Shown here piece after piece: positions 38,001 through 50,400 of a stretch of DNA of 64,000 nucleotides. Each line of letters opens with the position of its first letter. Position 1 is the stretch's first letter. Below the pieces are notes generated by a model. It had not been told where the DNA came from, ran no database searches, and saw only the letters and a list, made by a program, of their open reading frames with translations. Where the stretch lies: assembly GCA_018340805.1 (NCBI GenBank), contig JACMZG010000008.1:81004444-81068443 (forward strand), written 5' to 3'. The translations under genes were made by a program, and so were the position numbers. The DNA comes from Microvelia longipes (taxonomy: Eukaryota > Arthropoda > Insecta > Hemiptera > Veliidae).

Positions 38001-41000
38001 TAATTTCTAAATGTGCTTCAGGTATTTTTGGTTTTCATATTTTTACGTTTCCTTATTTGTACCGTAGGTATATAGGAAAAGTATTGTGTTTTAATATTTC
38101 TTTCCTCTAAGTTATATTATATTAATATTATATTATATTTCCTCTAATATCTTTTTTATTACTTCACAAAGTAAAGAGGCCTAGAATTGTTTAATTCCTA
38201 GGTGATTTATATTTTCCTTTATTTTAATTTTTCTATTTTTGTATAACGATAGCTCTAATCAATGCCTCTTTTTGTAAAAGAGTTTTACTTCTTCAGAATG
38301 ATCAATACACATTTACAACTTATTTACATCTTCTCTTGGTGTTCCGGAGGTGTAGTGCACGTGGGCCTGCCACCCAGACAGTCCGGGTTCGATACCAGTC
38401 AGGGCCTCTAGGATTTTCATGCGAGGGATGGAAATCCTTACACGTGCCGTCCTTCGAAAAGGACGTTGAGCCGGTGGTTCCGAGCCTGTGCGATGTCAGA
38501 CTTCGTAAAATAATCCTAACCCTAAATGAACTTGGTGTAGGCAAAATTTAGGAACCTCAATAGTAGTTTCTCAATATATGTTTCTCCCTTATTGTTTCGA
38601 AAGTAGAAAAGGCTGGTCTGGCTGAGGGGCACGTATTGTTTCTGGTTAAAAGTATAGGAACTTAGAGGAAAGTCCTTATGTGGATTAGACGTATAATGCC
38701 TGCACTAGGACTCTAGTGTATAAAGTATAGAACACTATCTTCTATCCATGGGAGTTAGCAAAAAGGGCCTAACAACGTGGCCTACTTGCTAGATTTCCGT
38801 CTATCACCTCTCTATAATTACTATCACTACATCTTCCCTACGAAGGTGATACGTCTGACAACAAATTTCTTGTTCTTAGGTGTTTTATTTTTATCGCGTG
38901 TTTTTAATTTTAAAATTTTTGTACAAATAGAGCTCTACTCTATTTTTATAAATAAATAATTTACTCTCAATATTCTTTAGAATTGATCATGAAACGTTTA
39001 TAACTTATTACTCATTAATATCTTTGTTATACCTTTATTATTTATATCTTTACTACATCAATTTTCAAATTCTTATATAGGTGTTTTATGTTTTCCTGAG
39101 TTTTTTATTTTTATATTTTGGTATCCTTTTATAATTTATTTCTTGTTTTATCTATTTGTGTATGGGAAGCTTCTGTTTATCAGTAGTTTGAATGAAATTA
39201 CAGTAAAACGACGAACATTTGTTTTATCTCAACGACATTTATCAAAGAGGTTTTATTGTTGTTTTAAAGTGTACAGTGAGAACATAATAAAGATTTAAAA
39301 TAAAAAGAAGTAAATTATGTATATAGAAGGAGGTAACTTGAGTACAATACTTAGAAACTTTGGACAAAAAAAAAAGATTCAAGTCCTGAGAAAATTCTTA
39401 ATTTTAAGGATGATAAAGATCAGGGATGAATTTATGAGTTAAGGAAGGAAGTAAGGAAACGTTGGGAATGATCAAGTAGGTCCTGAAAACTTATATCAGA
39501 CACACTCAGACATTAAGTCTCATATTTTCCAAATCTTTTTGATCAGTTGGTTCAATTTTTCAGATTAAAATTATTTATTTTGTACTAATACAACAGTTTT
39601 CAAAATGAAGTTAATTGTTTTGTTTCCACTGCATTTTGCTAGCGCTACAAGAATCTTCTTTACCTCTTTTTGGAACGGAGGTTATTGTTATTCGAGGTTT
39701 TAAAAACTTTTTATCCACACCTCGTTGATTCGTTTAGTTTGTATTATCATTGCTCGAGAGGATGTAAGCAAATATACATCCCTACGAATGTCAAAAAATA
39801 TGTAAAACAACCAGCGTGACAAACTTAGGCCCGTATTCAGAATGATCAAAAAATCTCTCCTAGGGTTTTCCTAGGTTGTTCCTAGCTTTAGTATCCATTT
39901 TAGAACATTTTTAACCCTCCCTAGGGCTAGAAAGAGATCTCTTCTAGGTTTCTCCTAGCCTTTTCCTAACTTTGCACCTTAAATATTCTAGGAAAAGGCT
40001 AGGAAAAAGCAAGGAAGAACCTAGGAGAGATTTTATAAAAATGATTCTGAATACGGGCCTTAATCTTGTTCAGCAGTATGGAAAATATCGATAATATTCT
40101 CGATTTCGCTGCGTCCTTTGCTCGAGTGATAGGATTCTACCACAAAGTTAGGATCCCTGAGGCCATCTTGCTGAGAAGCAGTTTTTTATGGGAAAAAGCC
40201 CCTTTGATATAGGCACCCATGTTTTTTGAAGCTGCTATCAAGTCAGTAGTTTTTTACCGGATGGGGCATTAAGGACTTAGATAGGTAGAAGATAAATTTT
40301 AGCGAAACCGGTCTTTCGAAAAGGAAATTGACAGTTCTGCTGAGCATGTGTGAAACCTGTTGTAAGACTGGGTTTACAGTCTTAGAATCCATAAGGGTAG
40401 AATTATTAGAACAATTACTTGTTCAGCTACACATTTTACAATTACTTGTTCAGCCATACATTTTACAATTACTTGTTCAGCCCGACATTTTTAGCCCTTT
40501 GAGTCACGAGGTAATCATGACAAGTTGATTACCAGTCATAATCAGCCAAAAGGAATCAAATAAGTGAATGTCGCTAAACAATCGACCTCTGAATATTGCG
40601 TCCACTAATACTAACTTACATATTTAATAGATAATAATTATTAATACCTGAGATAGTCCTAGATATATAGAAACAGTTTCTGATATGTAGAGGAATCTGC
40701 CATCGTTTCCTAAAGCAAACGCAAATCCATCTAGAGACTGAAACAAATAATGCTTACATTTAGCTTCAGGCACTTCTTTAAATAAAGTCCATAGAACTAC
40801 TCTCTTGTAGAAGTAGTTTGATACTTATTCCCATTGACTGCTTCGTAACTTGTAGCTTATTCATAGGGACTGATAAATTACCTTTTTTAATGTATTTCAT
40901 TTGTACTTATGTGCAGATGGTATATCATTCGGACTTTCGTGCTATCATTTGTAATGTTTGCTACTAAATTGTATTTAGACTTTGGTATACAGTCATGTGT

Positions 41001-44000
41001 AAAGTTTGCTAATTTTTTTTGTTTGACTTTTGTACAGTCATTTGTAATGTTTACTACTAAATTGTATTTAGAATTTCGTACTGCTATTTTGTAATGTTTG
41101 CTAATAAATTGTATTTAGAATTTCGTTTTGTCATTTGCAGCGTTTGCAACTAAATTGTATTTAGAATTTCTTACTGCTATTTTGTAATGTTGCTGATACA
41201 TTTTATTTTGACTTTGGTACAGTCATGTGTATGTTTGTTATTTTTTTGTTTAGACTTTCGTACAGTCATTTGTAATGTTTGCTACCAAATTGTATTAAGT
41301 ATTTCATACTGCTATTTTGTAATGTTTGCTAATCAATTTTATTCAGAATTTCGTTTTGTCATTTGCAGCGTTTGCAACTAAGTTGTATTTAGAATTTCGT
41401 TTTGTCATTTGCAGCGTTTGCAACTAAATTGTATTTAGAATTTCGTTTTGTCATTTGCAGCGTTTGCAACGAAATTGTATTTAGAATTTCGTTTTGTCAT
41501 TTGCAGCGTTTGCAACGAAATTGTATTTAGAATTTCGTTTTGTCATTTGCAGGTTGCAAAATTGTATTTAGAATTCGTTTTGTCATTTGCCAGCGTTTGC
41601 AACTAAATTGTATTAGAATTTCGTTTTGTCATTGCAGGTATGCAACTAAATTGTATTAGAATTTCGTTTGTCATTTGCAGCGTTTGCAACCTAAATTGTA
41701 TTTAGAATTTCTTACTGCTATTTTGTAATGTTTGCTGATACATTTTATTTTGACTTTGGTACAGTCATGTGTATGTTTGTTATTTTTTTGTTTAGACTTT
41801 AGTACAGTCATTTGTAATGTTTGCTACCAAATTGTATTTAGTATTCCATACTGCTATTTTGTAATGTTTGCTAATCAATTTTATTCAGTATTTCGTTTTG
41901 TCATTTGCAGCGTTTGCAACTAAGTTGTATTTAGAATTTCGTTTTGTCATTTGCAGCGTTTGCAACTAAGTTGTATTTAGAATTTTGTTTTGTCATTTGC
42001 TGCGTTTGCAACTAAGTTGTATTTAGAATTTTGTTTGTCATTTGTTGAATTTTGTTTTGTCATTGCAGCGTTTGCAACTAGTTGTATTTAGAATTTCGTT
42101 TTGTCATTGCAGCGTTTGCAACTAAGTTGTATTTAGAATTTCGTTTTCATTTGCAGCGTTTGCAACTAAGTTGTATTTAGAATTTCGTTTTGTCATTTGC
42201 AGCGTTTGCAACTAAGTTGTATTTAGAATTTCGTTTTGTCATTTGCAGCGTTTGCAACTAAATTGAATTTAGAATTTCTTACTGCTATTTGTAATGTTTG
42301 CCAATAAATGTTATTTAGAATTTTGTGCTGTCATTTGTAACTTTTGCTGATACATTTTATTTTAACTTTTGTAACTTTGGCGTGCTTTTTTATTTAGACC
42401 ATCGCAATATTGTTTGTAATTTCGTAACTTTGACGTCTTTTTAATTTAGACTATCGCAATATTGTTTGTGTTTCGCTAGTAATTCAAAAATTGTAAATAC
42501 AACTTTGTGTAGTATTAATTTCGTTTGTATTTTCGAACTTTCTTAGGTTATTTCTACTTATAGAGTTTGTACAATTTTTTGAAATGTTTTAATTTCATTC
42601 AGAGTTTTGTACAGTCAATTATTTTTTTATAACGTATTTCGTTTGGACTTTCTTTCTTTTTTTTGGTAATATTTTGTTGAGACTTCCTAACTGATGAATT
42701 TAAGTTAAGATGCAGATTGATAAATATTTTCACTCGTGGATTAAAACACACAACGTACTCTTAGTTATGACCTTTCATATTGTTTTATTACTGTTAAGAA
42801 TATCGTGAAGGGTAAACTAAACAATTTTTACATAACAATCATACCTATTAATTTTTCTTTAACAAGCCTTATACTTTCAACAAATCTAGACATAATAGAA
42901 GTAAAATTCACGACGTGTGTCCCTCATCAAAACATAGCAATTTTTCTCAATCACAATAAATAGCGTAAATAAGTCGAAAATAGCTATGCTTAGTGTATGG
43001 GGTGAATAAACTTAACAAAGGGAAGGTTACGTATAAATTGATAGGTTATTGTAACCCTTGTTAAAAGTTAGGCTATTATTATTGTTATCAAGTGTATGTT
43101 CTATAAATGAAGGGTGATATGGTTAAAATTATTCAAAAGAGTTACTTCCTATGAAGTAATCTATAAATATTTTTAATGTTGATTACTTCTGGAGACTTAA
43201 GTACTAAGCAGTAAGATTATGAGACATGACGTTGTGCATTTTAAGCAACCTACTAACTTGCGTATAAATACGTTAGTGTACTATTAATGTAGGAGCTGAT
43301 AATCACTCAGTTACAAAATTTTAACTGAAATTATACCGGGTGGAACATTTCAAATGCACCCACAAAAAATCCAAAAAAAAAGAAAAACATGGTCCAAGAT
43401 TTTCGAAAATAAACTTTACTACTTGCAAATTGACTTTTGATAGTTTAAATTAGTCATTATAATTTTGGTCACTACCAACTATTACCTGATTATGATAATT
43501 TTGTTACCAATTTTGGTGTTTGCAAATTTTATATATACTTTACCGCAATAATGCCCGTTGTAAAAACTACAATAAATTATAAGAACTCTGATACTCATAT
43601 CACTTATTTCAGTATTTATTTATCGAACTATTGGTGGACATGTATTATAGAAATTTATTAAAACTATTTCTTTCTTGTCACTTTGAACGAAAATCTTTGA
43701 TATATGTCAAAAAATGGCTTTATAAATAAATTACAGGAATATGGTGACATTAGAATCAATATTTATAAGATTTATTGCAGTTCCCAAAAGAAGCCATTTT
43801 GCGCTATAATGTAATTAAAATTTTCAAACTTAACAATTATTATTTGACGGCCTATAATTAAAATTTATTGTTAACAATTATTATTTGACGGCCTATAATT
43901 AAAATTTATTGACTGTTATTATTAATTAATATTAATATTAATTAATATTAACAGTCAATATTTTTAAAATTACGATCAATATTAAAATGCAATTTTGTGG

Positions 44001-47000
44001 ATCGGCTTAACTCCTACAGATGTATATTTGTGTCAAATGTCAATTCGATCAGTAAAATTTTCGATTTTTTTAAATTCAATGACCATGGGAGAATAGGTTA
44101 TTGCAGTCTGAAAAATTTCATCTTCCGGGCAGCAATTCTAGACCTAAAGCCTGATTTTCGAGCTAATTTTTAACTCTTAACGGATAAATATGATGAAACT
44201 TTGGTTTCGAATAACTTGGGTGAACACAATACCCTTTCTTATACCTAACAGAATTACCATATTTGGTTAAGAGTTACCATAATGGCTCATTTTAACTCAC
44301 AAGAGTCAATTTTCTAGAAGTATATAGACTATTTTAAAAGTCTAGAATCATGCTTCCCTTATTTTTTGGATAATGGAGCATCAGAAATGTTCAACTCTTA
44401 GTACAGCCTTTTCTAGATTTTTAATTGTAATTATGAGTGATATTCTAGAACAACAGTTGCATTCGTTCTCGAGGTTGCGTTACTCTTTGTACTGACCTTC
44501 GTCACCCCGGAGGTCTGGGGTGACACATTCCACGTTATGCTATCAGTTTAGTATTAATAAATTATCAAGTTTAAATTATACTTAGGGTCGCCACTACCTA
44601 TTGAGCTAGGGCCAAAGCAGCAAAGCATCATATGGATTAACCCTGATGATCTGCAAGGCACGATCATCTGGGCCAACCCTGATAATCTGCAGAGAGCTCA
44701 TCGTATGGTTTATATAGAGCCTTGCAGATCATCTGGGTTAACTCAGATGATTGAGCCTTGCAGATCATCAGGGTTAACTCAGATGATTGAGCCTTCCAGA
44801 CCATCAGGGTTAACTCAGATGATTAAGCCTTCCAGATCATCAGGGTTAACTTAGATGATTGAGCCTTCAGACATCAGGTTAACTCAGATGATTAAGCCTT
44901 CCAGATCATCAGGGTTAACCCTGATGATTTGTATGGCTCTAACCAGTCAGTAAAAGTAAAGTCATAAAGTAAATGCGATAGATACCTGCAGTATATGAGT
45001 TCCCTGATGCTGCTCAAATAACTCCAGAGCAATATTAGCAGGAGTTCGAGATCTAACGCCTGAAACCAAACAAAAAAACATATAAAGGATACACAAAAAA
45101 TAAAAGCGTACAGGTAATAAAACTTTTAAAAATCGGGTACGGTCTTCCTTGGTACATTTTCCAGAGAAATGGAAACCACCGAATTTATATTGCAGTACGT
45201 CATCAGACTCGCATAGCTCATCATCAGACAGCATGATTGAACATGCTATTCTCATCTCTCCCTCGTTACATAAACCATTACATTAATATAGAATGTTGCT
45301 ACAATCTTTTAAACGTTGCGCAGCTTGTTCGCTCTAGCAAATTTATTTCATTATTTGCTTGTTATTTTTAACATGAAAGAACCTATTTTTATACTATTTA
45401 GTTTACATTTTAATATAAACCAATTAATACTAATTTAAAATTGCGATCTCTATGTTTTCAACTAGATTTTTAAATTTAATCAAAACTTCGAAACAAAATG
45501 CTATAGGGACTTATAGGCAACGAGTTGTTTTTTAATTTAGTTATCGATTAAAACACAGGAACGGATATTTTACAATTAAACAAAAAATCAATGAACATAT
45601 CTATATTTTAATTAAACATTTTCTTCACGTATTTCCTTCCACATTTCTATTATACTTAAAAAAAGTTTTAAAACCCCATGCGTGTCTGCAAACTATAAAA
45701 AGAAATTTTGGCTACTGGAACACATTTTTATGGCACCCCAAAAAATAACTTAAACTACATTATTTAAATAATTCATGAATTCAACAAATAAATTAGTTTT
45801 ATTGTCACTTTATTTCTGGGAGTTTTGGTCAAGTAAAAAAATGTAAATTTTTGTACATATTTTGAAAAAAAAACTTTCATTTAATAGTTACATTTGAAAG
45901 AACAGTTTGTTTTAAGTGTCGGACGGAATTTATATTTGGTGGCTAAAGTTAGAATAATATGATAGCAAATATATATTATGTTAAAATGTTTATTATATTT
46001 GGAGGAAAGCCTACACACGGTAGTAACTTCGATTCAATATCCAACGTTGGCCGGGATATAAACCCAGATCACTAAGATTTCAGGTTGAACGTCATCATTT
46101 TACTCCTATTAAAAATGAAGAAAAACTTATTTCCTTAAATAAAAATATGTATTTATATAAATTATTGTTTTTTGGACGTTGAATTGATTAAAACCGGACC
46201 TAATCTTACTTAATACGTTCTAATGTAATATTCAAATGCGACAGGATCTCATGAAAATTTGGATCTTTCAATCTTTGGATCTTTCAATTCGATCAAATTG
46301 ATTCAAGCGAGTTATAAACAAGATGATAATATATGAAAAAACACACAAACAATTTACACACTAGTATATATACACTTTTTCAAATAATAGTATAAATGAA
46401 TAAACAATAATAATTAATGTTGAATTAAACAATAATTCAACAATAAATAGAAAACAAATAAAATAATTTTGGAATAACAAAGAAACACACAAAACGTGAT
46501 AAGAAAATGGAGGGATAAACTAGTAGTTATATTGTGCACAAACTGAATCTTTCTTTTCGTTATAGACGTTCTTATTCATTTTCATTCCAGTTTGAATATT
46601 TTGACTGAAAGAAAGACTGCTCAGGGATTCTTATGAGAATCTAACGATTGAAACAGTTTACAATACGAATCTAAACAGTATACAATACGGATCTAAACAG
46701 TATACAATACGGATTACATATTGCACTAAAACGTACTAATAGTCATCTTCCGGAGCCTACCATTACTTCGTCTACACGATGTGTTGTTGAACATCAGGTT
46801 GAATCCTCGACACCACTATTACTCCATTGAGACGGGTTGAACGCACGTTGAACCCACGAAATAAAATCGGCGTCGAGGGTTCAACCTAGAGTTCAACCCA
46901 GTGTTCAACACATCGTGAAGACGAGGTGTATGTTGATATCTTGCTAGTTATAATTCTTTTTACATCAAACAATAATCTTCGAGAGAAAGTATTTTATCCA

Positions 47001-47367
47001 AGTTCATCTTTTAAGTCCCATATAATTTGTGATCGTCAGTACATATTATTACAACTGCAAGAAAATCCTAAATAAAGTTAAATGATGCGATTTGTTAGCT
47101 TGTGTCGGAGGGTTAGGTGATAATACCGAACTAGTTTGGGTAACAGATATTACTCAGAAAGGGAAACAATCCTCGGCTATTTGTTTGCAAGGAGTGACGT
47201 TTTCTACTAGTAATGAAAACTCGCCCTTAAGGGAGTTAGACCCTAACTCAAACAAACTCCTATTACTCTTCCCTATTTCTAGGTGTTACTTATATCGTTT
47301 ATATAACGTACGATTCTTTCAAAAATACTTTATTAATGTTTATTTTATTTCATTTCTATTGCTTAAT

Positions 47368-47459
<92 letters not shown>

Positions 47460-50400
47460 ATGAAAGTATGTGCGAGATGTTTGTTCCTTGACATTTCTAT
47501 GTAATGATAACTTTCAAACGATTTCCCAGATTTAAATGAAACTTGGTACAAAAATTAACTCAAGGGTATAACTTGATTATCTCCTTTGTTATTCATCAAT
47601 ATAGAGACAAAATCACATTAGTAATCAATCCGCTGTACAATGCAGAAAACTCTTCTGTTCTGAAACTTGTGGCTTATCAATGATTACAGCAATTTTAAAT
47701 AGAATCTTTCTCAGATTAAAGTGGGAATCATTAGACACAGAGTTTATATTAAAGTTTAAATTACGTACTCAGACAGCAAAACCTAAGACTTCCGCGGTAT
47801 GTAGGTGCACTACGAAGGCGGCAGAAGTGCTAACAAAATGTGAAATCAATGTAAACTTATTCTCGATACTATATCCTTTATTTTTCGTCTTTTCTCAAAT
47901 ATATCCAATCACTAGACTTTATCAATTGTTTATCGATAAGATCATCTACGACACAATATAATTGCGCAAGAGATACTTGTTGAATGTAACAAGCAAAATA
48001 CAATGCTACATCTGGGACTGCTCTATCATTCGACAGTCTTAATCATTGATGGCTCGACATATTGTCATGTTCCACTCTATTTCGTGACGTCTAACTCATC
48101 AGGGCTCTGTTAAGCATGAACTCACCCTGTAATTAATAATATGTCCCTTCACTCAAAAATTCCGAGGAATATAATATGAAGCATTTATCAGAGACGAGCG
48201 GTGTTTTTTTATTGCTAATTAAATTGCGTAAACTATTCATTTTTTCCAAAACTTGATAGCATCAGATGATACATCAAAAATATATGATATATCATAATGA
48301 CATATTTCATGTTTTTTGCTCCTTGACATAACATTCATTGGCGGTAAGAGAGCACCATTCGCCTTGGGTAATTACATTCTTTGGAATTTTAAGCGATGGA
48401 CAGTAACGACGGAGTTTAGGCTCTTTTGGCGCCCTGTTGAGTTAGGCGTAACGAAACAAAAAGAACATGGCATTATGACGAGCTATCAATGATGTCGAAT
48501 AATGGGACAGTTCCCAGATGTAGCTAGGATTTTTCTTGTTACATTTCCTAGGTGTCTCTGGCACAATTATATTCTTTCAACTATTCATATTCTGCAAAAC
48601 TCGGTAGTATCAAATGATATAAAATCATTTTTCTCATCGTCTCTATTAATCGAAAAGATTGTCTTTTTTATCGTCACTATCAATAATACATATCAGTTTT
48701 CTTATTGACAAGATCATTTTTTCATTTTAATCACTTTTACTAATTAATATTATTAATTTTCTTTTTAACTGCCAAGACTATTTGTTTAACCATAATAGTC
48801 AACTAGTGCTACTTAAATGCATTAAAAACGATTGAGATGAGTCGACTCTAATTGTGATAAAATTAATAATAGGTTAATAATACATATCAAAAGATGTAGT
48901 ACGTTTTTGCGAGAGAGTTGGACTACAAATAAATTTTAATTTAGTTTTATATCACAGTTTATTGGAAAAGCTTTAAACGATTTTTTACTATTTTTCTTTT
49001 GATTTAAACAAGATTTCCTTTCTTCCTTATTTATAGGGTTTAAAAAAAAGATATAACTCATATTTTAACATCTAGTTTAAAGTGTGTGAAAAAAACTCGG
49101 TCTATACATGAGTGTTGCGGTATAAGTGCAGTAAGGACGGGGGCGGACTATGCAATATGTCCTGGGGGCGGCAGATATAAGCACATGTTGCTCTTACCAA
49201 CATATTTCAAATCCCCCCTGGAGACGTTACTCCCTATGAGATATTGGCCTACCTTCCTACGACAAGGCACTAACAAATTATAGCTGCTAAACCCCTCAAA
49301 TAACGTTATTCATGGAGCTACCAAAGCATCCTCGAGCTAGCTTATAAGCAGCTTTTTTTCAAATCTTTTTTTACGCAAAGATGGGGTGTTTTTAAGTATA
49401 AAACCAACTTAAGAGTGCACTGAACCGTGACTCACTTAATATTGTCCATTATCGTTTCTTTATGTTCTTCTGGGAAACCCTTTATCTTTACTGTTTAAAT
49501 TCAAAGATGATCTCTTTCTCTGATTACTATAGCTATGTAGTAGAAGTAATATGGGGGGGGGGGTACCAGGCAAGTAGGCCACGTTGTTGGGCTCTTTTTG
49601 CCAGCTCCCTAAGATAGTGTTCTACTCCTTTTAATTTCAAGTGTAGGTATATTTAATCTAATCTAGACAGAAGAGCCGTGGATTTCTATTTCATGCTTTT
49701 TTCAAGTAATCATACACATTTTCACTCACTCTTATAGTCTAGTGAAAACTAGGAACAACACGTACCCTCGCTGTTAAACCAAACCTCCATACACTTTAAA
49801 CTACAAGGCAGACACACTATAGTATTATAATGAATCTACTATGAGGGCCCTAAATTTTGCCTATACCCAGTTTCATTTAGGGAAAGGGATCTTTAACGAG
49901 TACCTGACATCGCACAGGCTCGAGACCACCGGCTTTACGTCTCTTCTAAAGGACGTGGTACGCAGAATTTGTATCCCTCTCATAAAAATCCCGGGATTGA
50001 ACCCATGACTAAAGTTTAAAGTCCATTAATTATGTGTATTGGAAGCGTACCTTAAAGTATAAGTAAAGTATCCACCTTTTATATCGTACCTTTAGAATTT
50101 AAGAAAACATTAGACCTGACTTGATGCTGCTTAACTTTTATGATGCAAAAAATACCATAAATATACTTGCCGTATTGAAACTTAGTATACTTATTTATTA
50201 CATTAAGGGATTTATTTGTTACAAATGTTTACAAGTACAATAACAATGAGTAATGATAATTATATCATTACTTAATGATAACTTATAACTTAATGATAAA
50301 TCTTATATTAATAAGAGCATCGTTTTCTTCAAGTTTAAACCTTGTTTCATTCCTTTAAATTTAATAAATGTCGCTTGCTTAAAATCATAATAAGCAAGGC

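Larger units (their letters stand above)
30781..40647 (-). other. trh intron 3
   Basis: 9.9 kb holding the LINE fragment (31.1 kb), MITE copies D and C, SINEs of both families, the 54-bp array and the Harbinger MITE. The segments 32290-33800 and 38800-39800 show nothing recognisable beyond short frames. Confidence 0.75.
40738..44985 (-). other. trh intron 2
   Basis: 4.2 kb. It contains the 46-bp satellite and the 36-bp array, and at 43820-43970 two tandem copies of AACAATTATTATTTGACGGC plus a 50-bp palindrome centred on AATATTAATATT. The remainder (42360-43800) shows nothing recognisable. Confidence 0.7.

Noticed and set aside
38341..38410. Possible functional tRNA gene
   Set aside because: The head has A and B boxes but no clean cloverleaf with acceptor stem, and it is followed by a SINE body found twice.
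38320..38551. Overlapping frames on both strands near 38.4 kb
   Set aside because: The sequence is a tRNA-derived SINE with A and B boxes, not coding.
41187..41923. Cys/Phe-rich frames in the satellite
   Set aside because: They are products of the tandem repeat and repeat with its period.
44962..45255. 97-codon minus-strand frame read as one exon
   Set aside because: Only 44986-45059 matches PAS-A; the upstream part is intron read through the acceptor.
47092..47379. 95-codon frame next to the TA microsatellite
   Set aside because: Runs into the (TA)n tract; no motif; probably spurious.
49086..49283. 65-codon frame with Cys/Gly-rich start
   Set aside because: No acceptor/donor context in trh phase and no recognisable domain.
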